Source: Neoroseomonas terrae (lineage in GTDB: Bacteria > Pseudomonadota > Alphaproteobacteria > Acetobacterales > Acetobacteraceae). From it: a stretch of 64,000 nt of DNA. The stretch covers positions 124,001-188,000 of the forward strand of contig NZ_JAAEDI010000010.1 in assembly GCF_018129025.1 (NCBI RefSeq), read 5' to 3'. Under the pieces are notes generated by a model. It had not been told where the DNA came from. It saw nothing but the letters and a program-made list of their open reading frames with translations, and searched no databases. A program made the position numbers and the translations under genes. This document shows, one piece after another, positions 33,805 to 41,341 of the stretch (positions are counted from its first letter, which is position 1; each line of letters starts with the position of its first letter).

Positions 33805-36338
33805 GCGCCGATCATCATGCATCGGAGCGCCTGCCCAACCCCCTGCCGCGCCCACCGGACGAACTCGGCCGGCTCCGCGCCGCCTGGCAGCGGCCCCGGG
33901 GCTGGCGCGTCATCGGCGAGATCAACAACAACCTGATCGGCCCGCTGTTCGTGGTGACGGCGCTGCTGTTCCTGACGCTGGCGGGGCTGCTGGGCGTGCT
34001 GATGCGCGTGCAGCTGGCGATGCCGGGCCTGACCATCATCGACCCGGCGACCTACAATCAGGTCTTCACCATGCATGGCACGGTGATGATGTTCCTGTTC
34101 GCCGTGCCGGCAGTGGAGGCGGTCGGGATCACGCTGCTGCCGGGCATGCTCGGCGCGCGGGAACTGCCGACGCCGCGGCTCGGCGCCTATGCCTACTGGA
34201 TCTACCTGATCGGCGGACTGGCCTTCTTCAGCTCGCTGTTCTTCGGCGTCGCGCCGGACGGCGGCTGGTTCATGTACCCGCCGCTGACCAGCAAAGAGCA
34301 TTCGCCGGGCGTCAACACCGACATGTACCTGCTCGGCATCGGCTTCATCGAGATATCGGCCATCGCCGGCGCTATCGAGTTGATCGTAGGCATCCTGCGC
34401 TGCCGCGCGCCCGGGATGACGCTGGGGCGCATGCCGATCTTCGCCTGGGCGATGCTGGTCTTTGCCGCGATGGTGGTCTTTGCCTTCCCGGCGGTGATCG
34501 TGGCGAGCACGCTGCTCGAACTCGAACGTGCCTTCGGCTGGCCGTTCTTCCTGCCCGAGCGCGGCGGCGACCCGCTGCTGTGGCAGCACCTGTTCTGGTT
34601 CTTCGGTCACCCGGAGGTCTACGTCATCTTCCTGCCGGCGGCGGGCATGGTCTCGATGATTGTGCCGGCCATGGCGGGCACGGCGCTGCTGGCGCATGGG
34701 CTCGTGGTGACGGCGCTGGTGGGCACCGCCTTCCTCAGCTTCGGGCTGTGGGTGCACCATATGTACGCGACCGGCATCCCGGGGCTGAGCCTGGCCTATT
34801 TCTCCGCCGCGGGCTTCGCTGTGTCGGTGCCCTCGGGGCTGCAGGTCTTCGCCTGGATCGGAACATTCGCGGATGGCAAGCGCGTGCGCATCGCCACACC
34901 GACATTGTTCGTCTTCGGCTTCCTGTTCATCTTCGTGCTGGGCGGACTGACCGGGGTGATGGCCTCAGTCACGCCCTTCGACTGGCAGGCGCACGACACT
35001 TATTTCATCGTGGCGCACCTGCACTACGTGCTGATCGGCGGCATGGTCTTCCCGCTCCTGGCTGCGCTGTACTACTGGGCGCCGGCGATCGGCACGCCGC
35101 TGTCCGAACGGCTCGGCCGATGGGCGTTCTGGCTGCTGTTCCTCGGCACCAACCTGACCTTCTTCCCGATGCACATCGCCGGCTTCATGGGCATGCCGCG
35201 GCGCATCTACACCTACCCGGCGGGCATGGGGCTGGAACTGTGGAACGCGCTTTCCACGGCCGGCGCGCTGACGGTGCTGGCCGGGGGAGTGGTGCTGATG
35301 GTGGACATCGCGCGCAACTTCCGCCTCACCACCGGCGGCAGCGGCAATCCGTGGCAGTCGGGCACGGCCGAGTGGCTGGGCGGCGAGGATTACGGCCTGC
35401 GCAGCATTCCGCGCATCGCCGGCCGGTATCCTCTGTGGGACAACCCGCAGCTCGGGGCGGAGGTCGAAGCGGGACGGCATCTGCTGCCCGGTACGCTGAC
35501 CGGCCGTCGAGAATCCCTCATCACGAGCGCCGACGAGGCGCTGGCGCAGTACGTCGCCATCCTTCCAGGCCCGGGCTTCGCGCATGTCGTCGCGGCAATC
35601 GGGACGGCGGGGTTCTTTCTGTCGCTGGCAGTCGAGGCGCTGGTGCCGGCGGCGGCCTTTGGTGTCGTGGCGCTGGGCGGATTCCTGCGCTGGCTCTGGA
35701 CCGGCACCGACCACGGGCCGCTGCCCGCGCGGCACGATGGAATAGGCGAGGGTCTCGACCTGCCCAACTACGTCACCGGGCCGCTTGCGACGTCCTGGTG
35801 GGCGATGATCTGCCTGATGCTGGTCAGCGGCACCGCCTATGCGTGCACCATGGGTAGCTATCTGTTCCTGTGGCTCGTGAATGGCGATGCGATGTGGCCG
35901 CCCGACGGCATGGATCGTCCGGTAGCCGCTTGGGGCGCGGCCGCGCTGGTCGGATACGGCGCGTCCGCCGGCGTGGTTCTGGCGGCCTCCGCCATCCTGC
36001 GACTGCGCGGCGTGCTACCGGCGTTGCTCGTGCCGTTGGCGCTGCTTCTGCTGAGCGCAGGTTTTGCCGCCGACCTGACGGCGTTGTGGCAGGCGGGGCT
36101 GCGGCCGAGCCTGCATGCCCATGCCGCAGCTTCCTACGCGCTGATGGTCTGGCAGGGCCTGCATGTCGCGGTGGCTGCCATCATGGCCTGCTACCTGGTC
36201 GCGCGGTCCTGGGCCGGGATGCTGAACGGTACGCGACGGTTGAGTTTCGACAACGTCATGCTGTTCTGGCTTTACACGGTGGGGCAGGGAGTGCTCGGCG
36301 TGGCGCTGCTGCACGGCTTTCCGAGGCTGCTCGCATGA
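33801..36338 (+). CDS. Fused cytochrome c oxidase subunits I and III with atypical proton channels
   Basis: Catalytic oxidase subunit of 845 residues: a subunit I domain (about 35-560) and a C-terminal subunit III-like domain (about 640-845; WWAMICLMLVSGTAYACTMG, WPPDGMDRP). Metal ligands are intact: His92, His270 and Tyr274 in GHPEVYV, His319/320 in VHHMY, and H406/H408 in VAHLHYV. Glu272 of HPEV is kept. The K-channel Lys is replaced by Gln348 (VPSGLQVFAW). At the D-channel mouth the usual FGNY/APDM/LNN residues read VGIT, AREL (Glu121) and LGA. It follows subunit II with a four-base overlap and is the terminal oxidase of the Alternative Complex III unit. Confidence 0.92.
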   Translation: MSADHHASERLPNPLPRPPDELGRLRAAWQRPRGWRVIGEINNNLIGPLFVVTALLFLTLAGLLGVLMRVQLAMPGLTIIDPATYNQVFTMHGTVMMFLFAVPAVEAVGITLLPGMLGARELPTPRLGAYAYWIYLIGGLAFFSSLFFGVAPDGGWFMYPPLTSKEHSPGVNTDMYLLGIGFIEISAIAGAIELIVGILRCRAPGMTLGRMPIFAWAMLVFAAMVVFAFPAVIVASTLLELERAFGWPFFLPERGGDPLLWQHLFWFFGHPEVYVIFLPAAGMVSMIVPAMAGTALLAHGLVVTALVGTAFLSFGLWVHHMYATGIPGLSLAYFSAAGFAVSVPSGLQVFAWIGTFADGKRVRIATPTLFVFGFLFIFVLGGLTGVMASVTPFDWQAHDTYFIVAHLHYVLIGGMVFPLLAALYYWAPAIGTPLSERLGRWAFWLLFLGTNLTFFPMHIAGFMGMPRRIYTYPAGMGLELWNALSTAGALTVLAGGVVLMVDIARNFRLTTGGSGNPWQSGTAEWLGGEDYGLRSIPRIAGRYPLWDNPQLGAEVEAGRHLLPGTLTGRRESLITSADEALAQYVAILPGPGFAHVVAAIGTAGFFLSLAVEALVPAAAFGVVALGGFLRWLWTGTDHGPLPARHDGIGEGLDLPNYVTGPLATSWWAMICLMLVSGTAYACTMGSYLFLWLVNGDAMWPPDGMDRPVAAWGAAALVGYGASAGVVLAASAILRLRGVLPALLVPLALLLLSAGFAADLTALWQAGLRPSLHAHAAASYALMVWQGLHVAVAAIMACYLVARSWAGMLNGTRRLSFDNVMLFWLYTVGQGVLGVALLHGFPRLLA

Positions 36339-36706
36339 ACGCCGCTGCCGTGGCCCGGCCAGTCCGTGCGGTGCTGCTTTCGGTGGCAGGCCTCGTGGTC
36401 TGGGCGGGGCATTTCACGGCGATCTACGCCGCCAGCGCGGTGGCCTGCGAGCGAGGATTGGCGGAGCGGTCCGTGTTTGGCCTGCCCTGGATCTCGGCGA
36501 TGGTGGGGCTCGCCACCGTCGTGGCGCTGGCGCTGCTGGCCCTGGTGCTGCGCCCTTCGCTTCGGATGCCTGCCGCATCGGTGCTGGATGGTGGCGAGGC
36601 GGAGCCTCGCTTCACGCGCTGGTTCGCCGGCAGTACCGCCGTGCTTGCGGCGTTGGGTGTGGTGTTCCAGGCCGTGCCGGTGCTGCTGCTGCCCGGTTGT
36701 GGCTGA
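36335..36706 (+). CDS. Small membrane protein at the end of the caa3 operon
   Basis: Protein of 123 residues with three predicted transmembrane helices at about 12-32, 49-68 and 94-116. The first helix carries WAGHFTAIYAASAVACERG, a segment seen in small uncharacterised proteins encoded beside haem-copper oxidases. It overlaps the oxidase I-III gene by four bases (ATGA), so it is the last coupled gene of the unit. It may be a minor oxidase subunit or assembly factor; no function is assigned. Its stop is six bases from the stop of the convergent cytochrome c gene. Confidence 0.8.
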   Translation: MNAAAVARPVRAVLLSVAGLVVWAGHFTAIYAASAVACERGLAERSVFGLPWISAMVGLATVVALALLALVLRPSLRMPAASVLDGGEAEPRFTRWFAGSTAVLAALGVVFQAVPVLLLPGCG

Positions 36707-36712
36707 CGTCGC

Positions 36713-37174
36713 TTAGCCGCGCGGGCGCAGCCGAGGCGCCTCGCGCGGGCCACCCTCCTGCGGACCGAGTTGCATTCCTGGCGGGACCGGCGGCAGGCGA
36801 GTCGCGCCAAGGGTGAACAGGAAAGCCGCTGCGTCGCGGGCCTGCTCCTCGGTCAAGCCGAGCGCCGGCATGGCGGAACCCGGCGAGATCGATCGAGGAT
36901 CGAGCAGCCACGCGACAAGGTTCTCGGGCGCGTTGGGCAACCGGCCGCCGACATAGCCGCGCCGCGACCATTCCATCAGCGGTGGCCCCACCCACGAGAC
37001 AGCGCCGGGCACGCCCGGGATGACGTGGCAAGCACCGCAGCCGGCCTCCAGGATCACCGCATGACCCCGTCGCGGATCGCCGCCGGCGACATGCGGAGCG
37101 GCGGGATCCTCGGCGTCACAGGCGCCGCCGAGCAGCAGGAGCAGGGTTGCGCAGGCGGCGCGTCGCGGGCTCAT
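36713..37174 (-). CDS. c-type cytochrome, probable lipoprotein
   Basis: Exported monohaem cytochrome of 153 residues. The signal MSPRRAACATLLLLLGGAC may be a lipoprotein signal, although GGAC is a weak lipobox. The haem site CGACH lies near residue 46, followed by WVGPPLMEWSRRGYVGG and the axial Met in PGSAMPALGL near residue 101, a class I pattern resembling membrane-anchored cytochromes of oxidase clusters. The C-terminus is Pro/Arg-rich. GGAGGAA lies 7 bases before ATG 37174. It is convergent with the caa3 operon and may be a donor or alternative electron link to it. Confidence 0.88.
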   Translation of the reverse strand: MSPRRAACATLLLLLGGACDAEDPAAPHVAGGDPRRGHAVILEAGCGACHVIPGVPGAVSWVGPPLMEWSRRGYVGGRLPNAPENLVAWLLDPRSISPGSAMPALGLTEEQARDAAAFLFTLGATRLPPVPPGMQLGPQEGGPREAPRLRPRG

Positions 37175-37628
37175 CCACGGATTCCTCCAGCGCGATCTCA
37201 CGGCAGGGCGGGCCTGTCTCCTTCCCGCCGTCTGCGCCAGCAACGCCCGAACGGTGCCAGCGGTTTGCCGGGCGACCGTCCGCGCGGGGTATCGCGGGCT
37301 TTGTCTCTGGAGAATAGGGACTGACGTGCATCCATGGCCGTCGAGGCGTCGCTCGCCATGCGAGAAGGATCGTCCGCTGAGGCACCCGCAGCACGGCCGA
37401 ACGCGCCACTCCGCGGCCGTGCCTGCGCATCAACCGGGAATCCGGACTTTCTCCAGATCTTCTCCAGCCGTTCTCCAAGCACCCACGATATCGCCTGCGT
37501 AGGGTTCACTTACGTCCCCAAGGGCAGTCATGTCCGGGAAGGCCGGATGGTCCGGCGCGGGACGTCATGCATCAGCGAACCGCGCCGCGCGCCCACGGGT
37601 CGCTCGGCCAAACCCTTGGAGACAGATC
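37175..37628. other. Divergent promoter region, no gene supported
   Basis: About 450 bases between the cytochrome c lipoprotein gene (minus) and the small repeat protein gene (plus). It must hold both promoters, but no convincing -35/-10 pair or operator was seen, and short frames here lack recognisable features. Confidence 0.45.
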
Positions 37629-37940
37629 ATGTCGAGCACCCTCATCCGCATTGTTGCCACCGTCGCGATGGCATCGTTCGGTGTCGCACCAGGCGCCCAG
37701 GCCTTTCGCCAGTCCGGCACCTATACGCCGCAGGTCATGGGCTCGGGCGAGAACCAGTCCGCCGTGCCACCGAGCGGGGTGATGGGTTCCGTGCAACCGC
37801 GCGCCATCATCACGGGCGCGGGCGAGAACCTGTCGGTGCAGCATCTTGACGTGCCGCCCCCGGCGTCTCCCGACTACGTTGCGCGGATCACCGGCAGCGG
37901 AGAGAACCTCTCCGTGGTCCACGTCCCGTCGGGCGGCTGA
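37629..37940 (+). CDS. Small exported protein with GxGENxS repeats
   Basis: Protein of 103 residues not recognised as a known family. A Sec signal peptide covers about residues 1-25 (TVAMASFGVAPGAQA). The mature part contains three copies of a short repeat: MGSGENQSAV near 37-46, TGAGENLSVQH near 62-72 and TGSGENLSVVH near 87-97, each preceded by Val/Ile and separated by Pro-rich spacers. GGAGA lies 6 bases before the ATG. It is flanked by hairpins and is monocistronic. The repeats suggest a small periplasmic or surface beta-structure or ligand-binding peptide, but no function can be assigned. Confidence 0.7.
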   Translation: MSSTLIRIVATVAMASFGVAPGAQAFRQSGTYTPQVMGSGENQSAVPPSGVMGSVQPRAIITGAGENLSVQHLDVPPPASPDYVARITGSGENLSVVHVPSGG

Positions 37941-37958
37941 CCCGGTTCCGCGTCGTCA

Positions 37959-38000
37959 GCCGGATCCTGGTTCGGTGGAACGACCCGAACGGGATCCGGC
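37959..38000. terminator. Long hairpin between convergent genes
   Basis: Arms of 18 bases (GCCGGATCCTGGTTCGGT and ACCCGAACGGGATCCGGC) pair through nine perfect outer pairs and a further six after a small bulge, around a six-base loop. The hairpin sits 18 bases after the stop of the repeat-protein gene, with the regulator gene converging from the other side. There is no T-tract. Confidence 0.6.
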
Positions 38001-38132
38001 CCGACAGCCTGCCGTCCCTGTTGGCATGAGGACGCCCGGCCAACCAGCGTCGTTCAACGCTGCCGACACGATCTCCGCGCGCGCGACGCATCGTCCGGTG
38101 CGTCGTCACGGAATGACGAGCTGGTGCCTGCG

Positions 38133-39725
38133 CTACAGCCCAGCGGCCGGACCATCATCGAGGCCAGCGTGCCGCAGCCCGTCCAGGCAACGATCGATCA
38201 GACCTTGCTCGGCACAGAAGAAGAAGTCGGCGCGCGCCGCACTCAGAGTGTAGCCCGGCGCCTTCTCCAGCAGTCCCGCCAGCGCCCGGCTCGCTTCCTC
38301 TCGCCGCTCCATCAGCCCCAGCGATGCCGTCAGCATCATATGGGGCCAGGACTTCGCATTCGGCACCCGCGTCGCACGGCGGGCGTAGTCCACCGCTTCA
38401 GCAAGCTCGTCGAGATCGATATGGGCAAGTGCGCGCGCCGCGTGAAAGCTCGACAGATGCGGGTCGCGCGGGCTGAGCTCCGCGGCGCGGTCGATATGCA
38501 CCATCCCTTCCCGCGGCCGGCCACTCCAGATCATGGTGCAGCCAAGCGCGTAGTGCGCCTGCGCGAAGCTCGGGTTCAGCGCCACCGCCTCCGCCAGCAG
38601 CGCGATCGCCTCCTCGTAATCATGGCGAAAGGCGTGCACGCGGCCCAGAACGCATAGGTTCATGCAATCCTGGTTGTCGAGCGCCACGGCGCTGCGGCTC
38701 AGGCGCAGCGCCTCATCGATCCGCGCCTCCCGCTCGCCAGGCCCGTCCACCACGGCCTCCTGCAGCAGCACATACGCGAGGCCGCCATGCGCGCGCGCGA
38801 AGGTGGGGTCGAGCGAGATGGCGCGGCGAAACATCGTCTCCGCCTCCGCCATGCCGGGTTGCGTGAAGCCCCATAGGTGGAACAGCCCACGCTGGTAGCA
38901 GTCCCAGGCGCCCAGGTTGACCGGAGGCCGCCGCGCCGCCGCCTCTCTCTCAAGCCGCGCGAGCTCGGGTTCGATCGCCGCCGCGATCTGCTCGGACATG
39001 GCGCGCTGCACGTCGAGCACATCGGCTAATGCGAGGTCATAGGTTTCCGACCAGAGCTGCCGTCCGCTCTCGCAGGACACGAGGTCGGCGGCGAGACGCA
39101 CATGATCGCCCCGCTTGGCGACGCTGCCATGCACGAGGTAACGCACGCCGAAAGTCGCGCCGATCTCGCGCGAGTCTACGTCCCGGCCCCGGAAGGCTGC
39201 GGCGGTGTGGCGGCTCAGTACGTCCATCCAGCGATGGCGCGCGAGCAGGCGGATGATGTCCTCGGTCAGGCCATAGCTGAAGTAGTCGCTATCCGGCTCG
39301 GCGCTGTGATTGGCGAAGGGCAGCACCACGACGGAAGGTCGGGGCGACGGTTCGGCAGCCACGACGGCCGCCACGGGCATCTCCGCCGGCGCAGGGTCGG
39401 GCACCGCCTCCTCGGGCAGTTCCATGACCTCGCCTACGAAGCGGAAGCCGCGCTTGTGGATGGTCTTGATCAGTGACTGCCGCTCGCCGTCGTCGCCCAC
39501 GGCCTTGCGCGCAGCGTTGATGCGGCTGCTGAGCGCTGCCTCGGAGACGATCCGCCCGCTCCAGATCTCGTCGAGCAGTTCGTCCTTGCTGACCACGCGG
39601 TCGCGGTGTCGCAGCAGATGAACCAGCAGGTCGAAGACCTGGGGCTCGACATGCACGCGACTTCCATCACGACGCAGTTCCTGCCGGCGCAGATCGACTT
39701 CATGGCCGGCGAAGGTGAGAGGCAT
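38133..39725 (-). CDS. CadC-like winged-helix regulator with TolB-like and TPR regions
   Basis: Predicted regulator of 530 residues. An OmpR/PhoB-type winged helix covers residues 1-100 (PQVFDLLVHLLRHRDRVVSK, then RINAARKAVGDDG and IKTIHKRGFRFVGEV). Next is a region at about 125-270 common to adenylate-cyclase-like regulators: VVVLPFANHSAEPDSDYFS, then LTEDIIRLLARHR and VRYLVHGSVAKRGDHVRLAA. The C-terminal half (about 300-510) is TPR-like, for example AETMFRRAISLDPTFARAHG and AVALNPSFAQAHYALG. No membrane helix is obvious, unlike CadC itself. GGGGAGGA lies 6 bases before ATG 39725. The signal sensed and the target genes are unknown. Confidence 0.88.
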   Translation of the reverse strand: MPLTFAGHEVDLRRQELRRDGSRVHVEPQVFDLLVHLLRHRDRVVSKDELLDEIWSGRIVSEAALSSRINAARKAVGDDGERQSLIKTIHKRGFRFVGEVMELPEEAVPDPAPAEMPVAAVVAAEPSPRPSVVVLPFANHSAEPDSDYFSYGLTEDIIRLLARHRWMDVLSRHTAAAFRGRDVDSREIGATFGVRYLVHGSVAKRGDHVRLAADLVSCESGRQLWSETYDLALADVLDVQRAMSEQIAAAIEPELARLEREAAARRPPVNLGAWDCYQRGLFHLWGFTQPGMAEAETMFRRAISLDPTFARAHGGLAYVLLQEAVVDGPGEREARIDEALRLSRSAVALDNQDCMNLCVLGRVHAFRHDYEEAIALLAEAVALNPSFAQAHYALGCTMIWSGRPREGMVHIDRAAELSPRDPHLSSFHAARALAHIDLDELAEAVDYARRATRVPNAKSWPHMMLTASLGLMERREEASRALAGLLEKAPGYTLSAARADFFFCAEQGLIDRCLDGLRHAGLDDGPAAGL

Positions 39726-39995
39726 TCCGGTCCTCCCCGCAGATAGCCGCCCTCCGGCGACGTGTCCGGGTGCCCATGCAAAGGGCCACGACCACGCCGC
39801 GACCCCGCAAGTATCCGTCACTCGGCCAGCCACGCTCAACAGTCGAGTGCGACAGATCACGCGAAGCGCCGATTCCACAAGGAAATCTCAAGTGGCTCAC
39901 AAGCGCGACACCAAGCACCGCGCGCCACGGTGCCGCAGATTTGGCAGGCCGCGCGACGCTTCTGCCGGCGGCATGCAACGGAAGGAACGCCTGCC

Positions 39996-40157
39996 ATGAC
40001 GACCCTCGGATCGATGATCGACGGCTTCGCGCGCATCCGGGAACGCGCCCGGGGACGGAAGCTGCTGCTCGAGATGGATGCCCGGCTCCTGAAGGATATC
40101 GGCATCTCCCGTGACATCGCCGCGGCGGAAGCCGCCAAGCCCTGGTGGCGGGACTGA
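39996..40157 (+). CDS. DUF1127 small protein
   Basis: Peptide of 53 residues matching the DUF1127 family: an amphipathic basic helix (FARIRERARGRKLLLEMDAR) followed by LLKDIGISRDIAAAEAAKPW, the family C-terminal block. In several alphaproteobacteria DUF1127 proteins act as small Arg-rich factors binding RNA or regulators and affecting phosphate or stress responses. ATG 39996 is preceded by AAGGAA at 8 bases. It stands alone, divergent from the winged-helix regulator, 42 bases before the EamA transporter gene. Confidence 0.85.
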   Translation: MTTLGSMIDGFARIRERARGRKLLLEMDARLLKDIGISRDIAAAEAAKPWWRD

Positions 40158-40199
40158 CGCGCAGGCGTCCCCCGCTGCCGGTCACCGGAGGCATCCGAC

Positions 40200-41150
40200 A
40201 TGACCACCACGCTTTCACCGCTCGGCATTGCGGCCGGGCTCGCTGCATCCACCATCTGGGGCGGCGCCATTGCCGTAACGCGCCTCGGCGTGTCCGGCGA
40301 GGCATCGTTCGGGCCTGCGGACATCGCGATGCTGCGCTTCGCAGTCCCGGCGCTCCTGCTGCTGCCTGTCCTGCGCCGGGCCTGGCCGCGGTTACGACAG
40401 GTCTCCCCCTGGCTGCTCGCCCTGCTGCTGGGGGGCGGGGGCGCGCCATTCGTCCTCATCGTCGGCAGCGGGCTCAGCGTCGCCGGTACGGCGGAGGCGG
40501 GGGCGCTGCTGCCGGGGACGGTGCCGCTCTGCGTGGCGCTTGTCTCCGCGCTGATGGGTGAGCGCATCAGCAGTACCCGCGTGGCGGGCCTCGCGATGAT
40601 CGCCTTGGCCGTCGCAACCGTGGTGCTGCCCGCGATCGCCGTCGGCGGCGGGGCGCCTTCACTCGGTCATCTCCTTCTGCTTCTGGCTGCGCTGCTGGCC
40701 GCCGGATACACGATCGCGCTGCGGCGAAGCGGCATCGGACCGTGGGAGGCGGCGGCCTTCGTCAGCGCGGGCTCCGTGGCGGGACTTGGACCGTTCTATC
40801 TGCTGACGATGGAGCCCGCCGTACTGGCCATGCCGCTGCATGACGTCGCCGTGCAGGCGGTGTTCCAAGGGATAGCTTCGGGGATCCTCGCACCCGTGGC
40901 CTTCGCAGCGGCGGTGCAGCGACTGGGTGCCTCGAAGGCCGCAGCCTTCGGCAGCCTGAGCCCGGGCGCGGCCTGTCTAGGTGGCTTTGCGCTGCTCGGT
41001 GAGATGCCGGATGGGCTTGCCCTGGTGGCGGTTCTCATCTCCTGCATTGGTGTCGCGTTGGCGACGCGAACATCCGGCGCACCGCTGCGGATATGGCCGG
41101 CAACCCAGGGCGGCCGCACCCGGAAGTGCCAGGTCGAACAGGGCGCATGA
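40200..41150 (+). CDS. EamA/DMT family transporter
   Basis: Inner-membrane carrier of 316 residues with ten helices arranged as two EamA repeats (about 5-140 and 152-290), the usual drug/metabolite transporter layout for export of amino acids or other metabolites. The first repeat begins GLAASTIWGGAIAVTRLGVS and ends in LVSALMGERISSTRVAG. The second contains FQGIASGILAPVAFAAAVQRLGA and ACLGGFALLGEMP. The substrate cannot be inferred. It is separated by 191 bases from the hydrolase operon, so membership is uncertain. Confidence 0.88.
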   Translation: MTTTLSPLGIAAGLAASTIWGGAIAVTRLGVSGEASFGPADIAMLRFAVPALLLLPVLRRAWPRLRQVSPWLLALLLGGGGAPFVLIVGSGLSVAGTAEAGALLPGTVPLCVALVSALMGERISSTRVAGLAMIALAVATVVLPAIAVGGGAPSLGHLLLLLAALLAAGYTIALRRSGIGPWEAAAFVSAGSVAGLGPFYLLTMEPAVLAMPLHDVAVQAVFQGIASGILAPVAFAAAVQRLGASKAAAFGSLSPGAACLGGFALLGEMPDGLALVAVLISCIGVALATRTSGAPLRIWPATQGGRTRKCQVEQGA

Positions 41151-41341
41151 GGGATAGCGGCGCCGCCCATCGTTTCCTGATGCGCCCGCTGCCATCCCGA
41201 ACGAGTGGTTAGGTCGAACCCCGCACAACTCTCCGTGCTGCAAGCAGCATGTCCTGGCACTGTCATCAAGAGTCATCGACGCCGTCACATGACCTTCTCG
41301 GAACGGCGTTAAACCCCGCCCGCCTAGCGGATGTGTCGTGG

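Noticed and set aside
37629-37940. Short tandem GxGENxS repeats considered as a DNA-level repeat or CRISPR-like array
   Set aside because: The similarity is at protein level with differing codons and spacing, within one signal-peptide-bearing reading frame; no conserved DNA repeat-spacer pattern.
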